DNA of 64,000 nt from Asterias amurensis (Eukaryota > Echinodermata > Asteroidea > Forcipulatida > Asteriidae). Where the stretch lies: NCBI RefSeq assembly GCF_032118995.1, contig NC_092668.1:7481501-7545500 (forward strand), given 5' to 3'. Positions 30,334-41,770 of this stretch are shown one piece after another. The position numbers and the translations under genes were made by a program. Below the pieces are notes generated by a model. That model made no database searches and was not told the origin of the DNA. It saw only the letters and a program-made list of their open reading frames with translations. The number at the start of each line of letters is the position of its first letter. Within the stretch, counting starts at the first letter, position 1.

Positions 30334-31359
30334 AGGTGTTCGGGCCAACAGCCCGGAACACCTCTTATTTTTGTTCGTTTTTTTTTTTTTTTTGATACTT
30401 CTTCTTCTTCTGTACGTCCCTTGTCCCCCTACAAAAACATCTTTCCAAACATTGTATGAACTTGAAACTTCACACATAGTTAGATATTTATTAGGAGAAG
30501 AAACCGTGTGAGTTACGTCATGATGACGTCATCAATTGTTGAGTTATGAATATTAAAAGTTTATTAATTCAAAAAATCATAACTTTTGATCTACATGAGG
30601 GATTCTTACAATCGAAACACCATCAGAATTGTTATTGAAAACTCCGTAAACGCCTCACAGACATGACCCCATTTCGATGTTGTCTTTTGGCTCAAAAAAG
30701 AGGTTGGAAATTTCAAAATTCACGTCTAAAGAACAGAACGTAAATCCCCATTGGTATGTGCATAAACATTGCACGTAGGCATACACACAACGTGTAGTGT
30801 ATTTGTGGTGCAACAGAGTCACGCTCCATTGATCATCCATAGAGCGCGAAAAAGGTTCATGAAGAATAGTCTTCCTTCAAGGCGGTTAAAACATACATGC
30901 CCATTACAATCTTTTCTACAGTCGTCAATATTTCCTAAGTTCATATTTCCAAAGCTACATAAGCTATTTTGACAATCTATACATCATATGAAAGGGCTGT
31001 ACGTACTTTACAGTAATGGATATGTTGGTGAACTTTCGTTGACCTTTTGACCTGTTTAAACCGGAAGTGACTGTGAAATGATTTGAAAGGGCGTTGTTTA
31101 ATGCCTTTTAGGTTGAAATCATGGAGGAGTAAAGAAATATACATCCTTTGATGCTTTACCATCACAGCATACAAGTCTGGCAAAGGTCTGGTTTAAAACA
31201 AATATTACCGATGACATCACCAAACATCTTTTACTAGAGTAATCAGGTTGTTTTGACAGTTTTTGCAATTTGAATCATTTATTACAAATCTTGAGAACAA
31301 AGCAAGGTGTAACTACTTGTTTTTTAATCCAGGCTTTTACTCCCGGTAACCGAACACCT
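30334..31359. mobile_element. Possible DNA element with short inverted ends
   Basis: AGGTGTTCGG at the left and CCGAACACCT at the right form a 10-bp inverted repeat 1 kb apart. A local hairpin (GGTGTTCGGGCC and its inverse) sits at the left end, followed by a poly-T tract. No transposase frame is visible. Confidence 0.35.
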
Positions 31360-31636
31360 TGAGTTGTCCACAAACTCTCAATGCCCTCTCAATCTCTAGT
31401 TTTAAATTAAAATTTTATTTTTTTAGTTGTTTTAGTTCTAACTTCTAAATCTAGTTTAAATAAACTCAACTGCACTCAACAAGTATTTTTTTAATTTTTT
31501 CTCTTTTATCAACATAATCCATCATCAATTCACTTACTTCATTGGTTCATTCAGAAAAGAGTGTAATCCAATCCCTTTTATTAACTGCAGAAACTTGTTT
31601 ACCACATTCGTGACATTCCACGTTTTCAGTTTGTTT

Positions 31637-31712
31637 TTGTAAATGTCGCCCTCTGTTGTCCTAATTTTTTCCAAAACTAAAAAATTAAACAGCGCCCTCT
31701 TGTGCCTAGAAA
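31637..31712 (+). repeat. Flanking repeat, left copy
   Basis: TTGTAAATGTCGCCCTCTGT through CAGCGCCCTCT to CCTAGAAA. A similar 74-bp copy lies at 34667-34740, just beyond the other end of the Helitron-like element. Confidence 0.75.
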
Positions 31713-34646
31713 TCTATACTATTAAAAGCGTAACCTGCGCCATCTTGGATTGAAAATTAGAAGGTCCAGTGGTATGGCATCCTTGTGGAATCCAACACGG
31801 TTGTTTGTGTGGAATTCAATACGTTTGTGTGGTTTCAGACGTCGGGTTGCAAGTTTGCAAAACCCGGATCCAAACTCGCACTTACAAGTCATGTGATTGG
31901 AGGAAGTTTGGGCGGCGACCGTGCGTCAACCACTGGTCGATGTTGTTACCAGACTTCCTAGAAATCTTTCTGACAGGCGACTCATTGGACAGTGTTTCGC
32001 AGATGGTGCTCCGGATTGGTTCATTCATTGCCCCTTGAACGCCCACCCGCCATTCGATCCGCCCTTTTTGGTCAGGTTACTTTCGTGTTGTACTAAGCAT
32101 GCTTCTCCGGACTGGTCCATTCATTGCCGCGCAGGGTCGAAAGGGTCGAAGAGGCTGGGTGCCAGGACAAATCCGAAACCAATCTCACGAATTTGACCGA
32201 ATTTGCATTGAATGGATTAAGTACCGTAGATTGATGTTTCGCAGGTGACCATGTGTCAACCACTGGTCGACGTTGTTATCAGACTTCCTAGAAATCCTTC
32301 TGCGAGTGACTCATTTGTTGAAAAGATTAAATGGAGAATATTTATAAAAAAGCATTCACTTCCAAACGGCATGAGAATTATCATGATGAACAAGGATGGG
32401 ATCAAACGGAAGCTTAATAATTTGGAAACATTGGGTAGGGCCGGCTATAGGTTGGAAGGTGTCTAAGGGAACTTTACAATTAATAACATTTTTTTTGGGG
32501 GGGGGGGCCTTACACAAAGAGCCATTCTGGTCAGTGTATTGTGAGTGGTGTGTTGTCTGGTTTGAGACAGGCCACCTGTTGCTTGGTGAAGAAGGTCGCC
32601 GTGGGACCACTTTAGGTTGACAGTGGGTGGCGACCTTGGACCTTTTGCCAGTAAACTCAAATGGGTACATGAATACCGTTTTAGAATACGGTCTGTTCAT
32701 GGAGGTATAATGTTGCAGTTTCAGAGTTTAACCATGGCGGTAGAATTGTGAAACCATTCCTTACTCATGGTGAAACTTATACACACACGTCAAAGGCTGT
32801 TTTGAAGCTGTAAAAAAAAAGAACTTTGCTTTGCATTTGGTCAAAGTTGTTAAGCAAAACGACATTAAGTTTCCTTTTGAATAAGTCCATTCACAAAATT
32901 GGTTAGAGCAGTGTGTCGGTCAGGTCTCAGAATGTAAATTTTGCCAAATCCATTTTGAAGCCTAATTTAGCCATCGGCCCGTCGGGTTGGTTACTCATGG
33001 AGATAATATTAACAAAAGAGACCTCGTGCGGCTGAATGGGGTACATTTTAAGGAGTTTGTCTATTGACCCAAACTGGACATAACAAACCCTAAACATGAC
33101 TTGACATGCTTTCTTCTGAAAGTGAAATAAGTTAGAGAAAATTAAGGAGTGGGGACGAGTTTATCGTTTTTATTTAGTTTGTACGATATAGGGTTCCAGA
33201 GATATGGGATGTATGGAGGTTTGTTCCTAGAGCAGCGTGAACATGAACGCGGTCAGAAATTGTGTCGTTTGTCGTTCAAATTTCGCGAGATGCAATAAGC
33301 CCAAAGTGACAATAAAACAAAACCAGACCTGCCAAGTCTCACGCATTAGGCGTGAGACTCACGCATTTGGGCTCTGTCTCACGCTCACACGCACATCAAC
33401 CATTATTGGGGCGAGATCGGGAAAAAAATTAACGACATTTTTTGTACAAAATTTGTACAAACAGAGCGCAAATTTGCAGATTGCGCACTCTTTTGCTCAT
33501 CCAGTAGGTTCAGCTCAAATTCGGCAGAGCGCAAAACGCTTATTGCGCACAAGTTTGTTCCGATTCTTTTAGCAAATTCGTTGAAATGCGCTCCACTAGC
33601 GAAGACACAACAGGCAGAAGAAGTGAGCGATTGATTTTGGACATCACTTTTAGTCTATTTTTTTTCAAGTTTGGAAGGATATAATCTGACACAATCGAAC
33701 CTCCACATTAACCATCAACATCTCCTGTGTACCTCAAGTGAGTTTTAATTATTCTGAGGAGGCTTTTGATGCATTTTGAAACACTTTTTGTCCACAATTA
33801 AATTTCACATTGTTTTATTTATTTATAAAAAAAAAAAAAAAAGGTTGAGCGGCGATTTAAAAAGGCCTTCTTAAACTGGCAATTTTTTTTCCGGGGGGAT
33901 GGGGGTTGAGCTTTGAAAAATCTCACACATAGCTAGCCTCTGGACTTGGCACTCTGCCTGCAAAACACTTTTTTGACGTTCACGTTAAGTGCTCCCGTTA
34001 TACATGCAGCCTATTGACCAGAAAGTTTACAAGACCAATTCAGATGAGAGTAAACTAAAAAGAGGCCTACGCTCTTACCACCCCCGCCCCCGCCCCCCGA
34101 AAACAAAAACAGTAGATAAATTAGATTTGTGGCACACAGCATGTTCCAAAAACTCGCTTTACTTATAGTGCTGTAGCAACGCTATGTATCGTGGGACGTA
34201 AAAATGTCATTTTTGACGATGTTTTTTAAAAAGGAAATGCAAGCATTATGAATGTATATTGAGTGTGTGGAGAAAGTTTTGGTAGTGTAGTACAAAAGAA
34301 ACTTTAGTTATTGCTGGCTAACGGTCAGTTTCACCTATCAACGCTGATTTGAAAAACGTGTAACGTTAGGGAGGCCCAACATATTAGACCCCCTAAAAGG
34401 CTCACGGGGGAGCCTTATAGTTTCTAGAAGTATGCATAAGGTACGTCGTCTAACCCAAAACGAGGTGGGTACAGCCACTGCAAGTAGTGGTTGACGTGCG
34501 AAATAGCTTCATTTTGGGTTAGAATTATGACGCCATGCATAAATATTGAGAGAGGCGTATAACACCCTCACCCACATTTCGAAATATTTGTGTAAAGGAT
34601 TTTTATATCCTAGCGGGGTGCCGCGCGAAGCGCGGCATCCCGCTAG
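31713..34646 (+). mobile_element. Helitron-like element, non-autonomous
   Basis: The 5' end TCTATACTATTAAAAGCG is a classical Helitron start, preceded by A. The 3' end has an 8-bp-stem hairpin (TGCCGCGC GAA GCGCGGCA, 34619-34637) and then TCCCGCTAG, followed by T. Insertion between A and T, TC start, and hairpin plus CTAG end fit the Helitron rules. No Rep/helicase frame is visible in 2934 bp. Two internal copies of CAACCACTGGTCGATGTTGT lie at 31927 and 32257. Confidence 0.7.
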
Positions 34647-34666
34647 TAATATATTATATATATTGT

Positions 34667-34740
34667 AAATGTCGCCCTCTGTTGACATATCTTTTTCCCA
34701 AACTACAAAATTTGAACAGCGCCCTCTAGTACCTAGAAAT
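34667..34740 (+). repeat. Flanking repeat, right copy
   Basis: TTGTAAATGTCGCCCTCTGT through CAGCGCCCTCT to CCTAGAAA, with several mismatches to the left copy at 31637. It is separated from the Helitron end by an AT-rich 20-bp spacer. Confidence 0.75.
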
Positions 34741-35337
34741 ATAGCTGGTACCCATTACAGTGGTAAGCGTGCTTTGATTTCGGACACCATTGACAGTGTT
34801 GCCATGCGACAATGGTAAAGATTTAGATGTGTTTACTATTTACAAAGACCTCGTCGCCGGCGCCCTAGATCTCGCGCGGCCATATACACACCACACACTG
34901 CACCGGTCGTTAATGCATTCTTTACGTGTACATTTTGATGGAGTGATGTAAAACAAATTTCTGAACACGATTTATAGAAGCAAGACCACAATATATCTAC
35001 GATTTGTTTAACTAGATCTTCTCGCAGCACTGTATTATAAGATATACATTGAAAAAGAAGTCGCACCGTCGATTAGAACTGGTTTGGTTTTCTGGATTTG
35101 TCAACGGCGGTAAGTAAAGAATTTAGATGTTTAGCTGGTGTTGGGGGGAAGTGATTTTAGTGAGTCAGTGTGCGAACAATAGCCAGCGCAGTATGACTTG
35201 AGCGGCCAGTGCATAGTCCACGGGCACAACTTCCTACCCTGGCCTACCCACTAACACTAACCACTTATTTATTCTCTTAAAAACTTAAGTTTATAATAGA
35301 CTGTCAGTGTCAGACTGTGTCAGGCTGTAGATGGGGA

Positions 35338-36025
35338 GGTGTCAGGACACTTCGTACCTTTGCCACTTCGTACCTTTGCCACTTCGTACCCTGGACACTT
35401 CGTACCTTTTCAAGGTGCGAAGTGACTTTGGACATTTCGTACCTTGGACACTTCGTACCTTCTTACAAGACACTTCGTACCTTCTCACGAGTCACTTCGT
35501 ACCTTCTCACGAGACACTTCCTACCTTCCTACTAATTTGGGATTTCTGCATCGTTTATGATTTTTTTTGTGCTTTGTGATCGGATGATTATGAAATAAAA
35601 GCAAAACAAACCAACTGTTACTATTTTGTTGGGACACCAAGGAGCCATTTTGACGATTGCATGATTGTTTGACTTTAAAATATTTGTAAAAAATATTGGT
35701 GGAAGATGTTGTCCTTGGCGGTAATTAAGTTAAACAAAATATTAGTTTCACATTAAAAATGACATTCACATACTCAAACAAAAATTATAATTCATTAAGT
35801 AGCCTATTATTAATTTTTTATCTCAACGAACATTAAATTATTGAGGAATACACATTTTAATGGAGGTACGAAGTGACTCGGCTGAAGGTACGAAGTGACT
35901 CAGCTGATGGTCACTTCGTACCCCGCCCACGGTACGAAGTGACCAATTTTGTTACGGTACGAAGTGTCCCGAAGGTACGAAGTGTCCAGGGTACGAAGTG
36001 GCAAAGGTACGAACGTCCGACATCC
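35338..36025. mobile_element. Transposon with array-like inverted ends and 8-bp TSD
   Basis: The left end (35338-35525) contains many copies of CACTTCGTACC in one direction. The right end (about 35865-36016) contains many copies of its inverse GGTACGAAGTG. The outer ends, GGTGTCAGGACACTTCG and the inverse of CGAACGTCCGACATCC, are similar. GATGGGGA flanks both sides (35330-35337, 36026-36033), an 8-bp duplication as in hAT or P-like elements. The roughly 340-bp core has no coding sequence. Confidence 0.8.
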
Positions 36026-36625
36026 GATGGGGAAGATGTTTAACATGTTTAATACACTTGACTTGACTTGCATCGGATCGGGGTTTTAGCCCTAACTATA
36101 TGATATGACGGGCCCGTCTGTGTAATTTGTAAAGCATGTAAAGTATTGTATGTGTTTGTAAACTTTGTTGTAATTATATGATTGATATTGTGTTAATCTG
36201 TTACACTTACTACAGTAACAGTGTTAGTGTTATTACAGAAATTAGTGATAGTGAGGCTATGACCGTTCGTCATAATCTGGTATTGGTAACAATAACAAGT
36301 GCTTTTTAATTCCGCTTTTTTGTTAGACACGCGTTAATAATGGTTAATTATGAATATGATTAATGCCTAAGTAATGACCTCTTACTTTAAATTAGATCCT
36401 GCAACCACTGACATGTCTGACTTTTTGAGGAGCAACATAATTATTGTGGATGCTCTCTCAATCAAACTTCCAGTCTACTGTGAATTCTTAATAACTCTGT
36501 TTAAATATATTATTTAGAAAACCTGATTATGATTGTTGATGTTTTACTCTTTTTCTTGATACCCAGGTAGAAAACCCCAAAGGGAAGAAACTTCTGGTGA
36601 TCGGGTGTAAACAAACAGCTTCAAG

Positions 36626-36737
36626 ATGGCCCCGGGGGAGAAAACCACAGGAGGAAAGACGGATATGGAGCGCATTGGGTTATTCCAAGAGATGGAATAT
36701 GTTACCATTGGCGACAAGTACAAAATGGCTGGAAAAA
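36626..36737 (+). CDS. CFAP96: CFAP96 exon 1 (coding)
   Basis: ATG at 36626, 37 codons plus one base, donor GTGAGT. It carries the ERIGLFQEMEYVTIGDKY signature. Confidence 0.92.
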
Positions 36738-39700
36738 GTGAGTTTTTTGTTTTTATGGAGATTTCAGTTTTTATTCTCATCCTTTATGAGGTAACCTACG
36801 AGTTAGTCCTAACTAAGAACTAGTCCTGTGAGTTATAAAAAAACTTAAGGGTAGTCCTCTGAGTAGGCGGAGTTACTCATCCTAACTCAAGATAAGACAA
36901 TTCTTAACTCTTTGTGAAATCCATCAAAGGGCCCAGTTTCATGGCTGATTTCTGCAGAATTCTGCACTTGCTATCACCATACTTTGCCAATGGGGCAAGG
37001 GCCCTATTTCTGCTCTACCTTTGAGAGCAAAGAATAGCTATTAATGTGAAGTGTGCACATGCTCAGGCAAAAAATTGCTGCTAACTTGTGAAACTCGCTA
37101 GAGATAAGTGCAGAATACCCTGTAAATTATGGAAACCATTCACAATTTTCAGCATGTTAACCATAGAGTTATATATTAAAGAACTAGAGGGCGCACTGGT
37201 GATGCTTCTTGCACAAGTGTGACAGGACGGCAAGGAGACACGCGTGCCATTCTGTACGGGCGTTGAATATGAAGTACATGTTGGAATTTGGGTTTATTGA
37301 ACGCTGACGCGATGCCTGTTTTGTCAACTTAGAAAATGGCCGCCTGCGCATGCCGGGTCGCCTATATAGGCCAGTGCGCCCTCTAGTTCTTATATATAAC
37401 TCTATGATATTAACACATTGTCCATCCTTTGTTTTGTAACACTAAAAATCAGCTGTTAGCTTTTGTTAGGTTTACAGATACAGTTTTCTCGAATATGACT
37501 TCATTTCAGAGGGCAATATTTCACTGAATAAAATGATCCTCGTACGAACTTCATGTTCAGTAAGCTAACAAACTTAAATTAAACAATGATTTTGTTTTTA
37601 TTCTTACCAATGCTGTACAAAAACCTTTAAAACAAATGTTTGATCACTTTTTGCATTTTGTAGAAGAGTTCAACACCGCCGCATACAAGGGCAAACAGAT
37701 GTTACCTGGAGGAAGTAAGACCCGGACGGCAGGGCAGGGAGGCTACTTCAGTGAGAAATTCACAAGGGTCATGGAATCAGAAGCTTACAGTGACCCGGTT
37801 AAAATGAGGAGACAGTACAAACTTAAGGAGAGCAAAAAGAACTTGGGAAAGGCGTTCTTGCCAAGCAGTGGAACAAAGATGCAGTAAGTTTTTCTGACGT
37901 GTATCAAAAAGGAAGGTTTTATTATTAGTCCAAATGTGTATTTGGTACTCTATATTTGGTATACTAGAAGGTCAGGGAACGATTTCATCTGGTAATTTTG
38001 CAAAGCGAAATATTTTGACTGAACAGATTTTGTGCACAGTGATTGCTAATGCTGAGTAGCAATTGGTGATTTTTGAGTAGCGACTGACACATTTTGCATA
38101 GCATTTTGCTCTGCTATACAAAGGAAATCGTTCACTGAATGTACTCCCTTGTTGCTCTTTATAAAAACGAGAGTTGACTGTATTAGGAAATAAACCGATA
38201 CCTACTCTGTGTTGTGTCGTGGCCTAGCAGTTAAGAGCACTGGACACAAGCTCTGGTGTTTCTGATCAGCAGTAGTGCTGGGCGAATAGTGAAATTTTGT
38301 TATTCGGATACCGCTGGCCAACTATCCGAAATTAACCGGATATTCGAATATTTTTTTGCCGCTAGAGGGCACTATTATAAAAAATAACAAATAAAAAAAT
38401 ATAAAAAAATTATTTTCTTTTGCCGCTAGAGGGCGCTGTTCGTTTGTGAATGAGATCTTATGGGCGGATTGATAGTTTTAGACAGTGTCACTCGGTTCAT
38501 TTATAAAAATGACCGGATCTAATTTAAAGATGGCGATTTGCTTTTTCTTTTGATGGTGATTGACTCTACGTGAAGGAAAACTTTTGTAATCTTTGAACAA
38601 AATACGTCGGAAATGTCATTGTTTTAACTCATCACGAAGGTGAGCATAGTTAAATACTTAATTTATGCTGTTTTATGCTGTCTTAATAGAACTTTCATAA
38701 GGATTCAGACAAAACGTTCATATCAGTTTGTCGCCCGACGTCCGCGGATATTCATAAAAGAACCCAGTGCACTTATTGAAACGAAAACGAGTTTGCCCGG
38801 GCGTTCCTCAGTTGATTGCACCACAGCACCTTGTAAACCTTTGCAAGGTGTAGCCTTTCATACCTTGCAGGAATATACTGAATGGTAAAGCGCCTTGAGC
38901 GACACTGAGTGACGGATATGAGCGCTATATAAGAAGCCACTATTATTACTCAGTTTGATGCAACATTTCTTAATTACACACAAATTTCTTTTTTTATTAC
39001 AGGAGTGGTCTTGGGAACCATTATGGAACCTTAGGGGGTGCTGTAGGAGCCTTCAGCCCAGTCAAGAAAGCAGGAAAACCCTACAAAACAGACGGCAGAA
39101 ACTTCACAACCAATCCAGGAAAGATTGGAACAGGCTACGGGTAAGTTCATTTACAAATTTTGTTTCAAGTTAAATGCCAAAGATGCCAATTTGTCCAATG
39201 CATAGGCCTGATGCTTCGCGGGGGGCAACAAAGGCGATTGCCTCCATGCCTCCTGGTCATTGCCTTGGTGCCCTGGAAATACCAAAGTAGAAATTTACTA
39301 TTTCCTCATTTATAGGGTGCCCTGAAAAACTGAAGCATACAGGAATGGATGCAGTCATTACAAGAATTCACTAAGTCTTTCATCATTATCACTCTGAATT
39401 CAAGAGATTATTTTAATTTAAACAGCTTTTCTTTAATTTTTTTTACACAGATACCCAACATTAACCATTGGTAAAGGCTACACATATTCCTCAAATCCAT
39501 ACAACAAAGGAAAGGAGTTGAGAAGGGTGAGTGAATATCACACGAATATTCGATACAATGTCGCAGAATATATTCGCGAGGTGTAATCTGGGCTTTTCTA
39601 TATCACGAGGCAAAGCTTTAGTGAAATGGATAAGCCAGATTACACACAGTGAAGAGCAGGCTCGTTGAAATGTTAATACAGTGAAGTTAATAGCAAGAAG

Positions 39701-41531
39701 TTTTCTCGATCCACTCAGGGAAAGTAGTAGTCCTGGCTGATTTCCAAACTCCCCAAGCAGTATTGATCAATGGGCAGTTCTTTTCAGAAGGAGGTAGTCA
39801 CCTAAATTCAGAAATCTACTCCACAATAGATTATATAGCAAGACAAGTTCTCAAGAAAAAATATCAAAGCAAAGTAGATATATACACACATAGTGTTACC
39901 ACAAAGCTAAAACATTGATACCTCACCATGCAATGCCACAAACCCACTACATTCCCAATGATCCATTTCAGACCTTATCACACCATGTTTTTTTTTTATA
40001 TACCCAACACATTTCTCTTTCTGTTTGTGTGTAAACAGTTTGATATAATATCTGTATTTCTTTTCACTTTTCTACCAACAGAAAGAGCTGGAAGCGCATA
40101 AAAGCCAAACAAAAGGTGGCGCCTTCAAGCTGGGGATGCACCCAAAGTCCATGTTCGATCATAACCCGTATGCTACCGACAAACCCTTGCCTCCTATCAA
40201 GAAGACTGGCACACCAAAGAGGGATGTCAAGCCGTTCAGACCTAGCCATCCTGCAAAAGCAGTAAGTAGACTTTTTCTGAGTTCAGTATTTGACCCTCTG
40301 GGGAAAAATAGGGAGTTTATTATTGAGTGCAAGGGGCTGACATTGATGTGCGTATGATGTAGGCTTTTGTTAGACAAAACTATTTATTAACAATTTTGCT
40401 TTTTTGGGGGGCTGAACAAATTAGAAATCAAATAAGAATTGGAAAAATATCATACTTGCAAGTTGAACACTCATCAGACCTAATGCTTGTGTAGTGCTTA
40501 ACTTTTGGAAAAGGCGGGGATAAAGGCTCTTTCTATGAGAAAATCGTAATAAAAATCAGAGTGTTTCCCCCATTGTGGGTTTCCTCTCACATCTAAAACT
40601 CGGCATTTCTTCTTGTTTTCTATTCATGCTTTTATTGGTGCTAATTGTGCTATTGATTGTGTACTAAAATTCAATTTTGAAAAGTGCATTTTAAAAAGTT
40701 GAATGTACTGAATGTAAGTTGATTGTATATAAATGAATGAATGTACACAGTTTGGCATTATAATAGTGTTATTTCTAATGTTACAAATACAAACTGTTAA
40801 AGTGTCACAAATAAAATAAAATAAAAATTGTAGCATTATCTTAACAACATCTACCCCTTTTTGTATTGCAGATCGGTGGTTCTAAAGCTGGCACATTTGA
40901 CCCGTATCCATCACATTCTAATGACCCTTATAAACCAAAGAGGAAGAAGGGACCACCTCCAATGAACAGCACTGGCAAGATATTCATGCCATCACCAGGT
41001 CCAAAAACTGCCACCACAACGTCAATTATTGGCCAGAATGTTGTCAAGTAAGTTAAAAATTCTCTATTGTTTTTCAGGGAGTTTGGGGTTTGTTTTTGAG
41101 CTTATAACAACATCTGATCAATATATCACAATAAAGCCTGGTTCATGCGAATTTCGACATCACAAATTTGCAACAAACAATTCACATTAGTATACTTTTG
41201 CTCAACTCCTGCGCACCATTTGCTGTGAAAACAGCCAGGTGACGTCAAAATTCATACTGTAAATATGAACTGTAGCGATAGTATGACTATGAGTTAGATT
41301 TGAACAATGACTTGCTTAGTTACAAGAATACATTTGAATACCACAGACTATAGAGACAATTTATAAGTCAAATGTTTCTGGGCAATATTTCGATCTACTT
41401 ATTGTAGTCAAAAACATTGTGAGCTCCAGGAGAAGAAAATAACAAGTTATTAACTTGCTTTTCTTTTTTTCCTTTCTTTTTTCAGGAGCATTAATAGTAC
41501 AAATTACAGGCAAGTCGTTACATCGATGTAA
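36626..41531 (+). CDS. CFAP96: CFAP96 (C4orf47), cilia-associated protein, complete (315 aa)
   Basis: Seven exons join in phase: 36626-36737, 37664-37883, 39003-39140, 39451-39526, 40082-40261, 40872-41047 and 41486-41531. The protein begins MAPGEKTTGGKTDMERIGLF and contains EMEYVTIGDKY, KGKQMLPGGSKTRTAGQGGY, SGLGNHYGTLGG, TNPGKIGTGYGYPTLTIGKG, LPPIKK and GGSKAGTFDPYPSHSNDPY, each a conserved block of CFAP96 in the same order. Human CFAP96 is 309 aa. The family is found in ciliated animals and has been linked to centrosomes and cilia. The first ATG in the frame is the family start. A non-coding first exon may end at a GTAAGT at 35110 or begin after the AG at 36566; both are guesses. Confidence 0.93.
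37162..37406. mobile_element. MITE with long inverted ends
   Basis: CATAGAGTTATATATTAAAG at the left matches the inverse of CTTATATATAACTCTATG at the right, and the arms continue through AACTAGAGGGCGCACTGG. The element is 245 bp, non-coding, and lies in CFAP96 intron 1. Confidence 0.85.
37664..37883 (+). CDS. CFAP96: CFAP96 exon 2
   Basis: After TTTTGTAG: EFNTAAYKGKQMLPGGSK through KESKKNLGKAFLPSSGTKM. It ends two bases into a codon before GTAAGT. Confidence 0.93.
38214..38945 (+). mobile_element. SINE split by a hAT-like element
   Basis: The head (GGCCTAGCAGTTAAGAGCAC, then TCTGATCAGCAG) stops at 38275. The body resumes at 38757 with AAAAGAACCCAGTGCACTTA and runs to GCGCTATATAAGAAGCC and ATT repeats. 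It lies in CFAP96 intron 2. Confidence 0.65.
38276..38756 (+). mobile_element. hAT-like non-autonomous element, right end lost
   Basis: Starts TAGTGCTGGGCGAATAGTG and follows the copy at 60781 closely through two 'GCCGCTAGAGGGCGCT' blocks and AAAGATGGCGATTTGC, up to GTCCGCGGATATTC. There it ends and SINE sequence resumes, so the right terminus is deleted. Confidence 0.7.
39003..39140 (+). CDS. CFAP96: CFAP96 exon 3
   Basis: After TTACAG: SGLGNHYGTLGGAVGAFSPV through TTNPGKIGTGY. Donor GTAAGT after a partial Gly codon. Confidence 0.93.
39451..39526 (+). CDS. CFAP96: CFAP96 exon 4
   Basis: After TTTACACAG: YPTLTIGKGYTYSSNPYNKG then KELRR, ending phase 0 at GTGAGT. Confidence 0.9.
40082..40261 (+). 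CDS. CFAP96: CFAP96 exon 5
   Basis: Sixty codons, phase 0 at both ends: GGAFKLGMHPKSMFDHNPYA then DKPLPPIKK and the RPSHPAKA stretch. Donor GTAAGT. Confidence 0.92.
40872..41047 (+). CDS. CFAP96: CFAP96 exon 6
   Basis: IGGSKAGTFDPYPSHSNDPY is the most conserved block of the family. It ends two bases into a Lys codon before GTAAGT. Confidence 0.93.
41486..41531 (+). CDS. CFAP96: CFAP96 exon 7 (terminal)
   Basis: After TTTTTTCAG, 14 codons (SINSTNYRQVVTSM) and TAA. It matches the short 'LNSKNYKTSS'-like C-terminus of the vertebrate protein. A longer frame over this exon is out of phase and is rejected. Confidence 0.85.
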
Positions 41532-41770
41532 TTCCAGAGCTGATGTAGGTTGCCATCTTGAAACTCAACTTCCCTACGACAGAATATCATGTGGATTCCG
41601 CATCCTGTCTTCTAGTCTCCTAACTGAAGATGAAGGAATGCCTTCCATTCGACTTGTACTAGTCCATCCGCTGTTTGTTGATCAGCTGTGTAACATCTTC
41701 CAGTAGAGATATGTGTTTCAGTTCTGAGATTAGAAGTATCTGTACCCCCTTCCACTCAGATAAAGCTTCC

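Noticed and set aside
32463..32700. Overlapping frames in the Helitron-like element
   Set aside because: Short, on opposite strands of the same DNA and without Rep or helicase motifs.
41455..41706. 83-codon frame over the CFAP96 terminal exon
   Set aside because: It is in a different frame from the exon. Splice phase and family C-terminus select the short frame ending at 41531.
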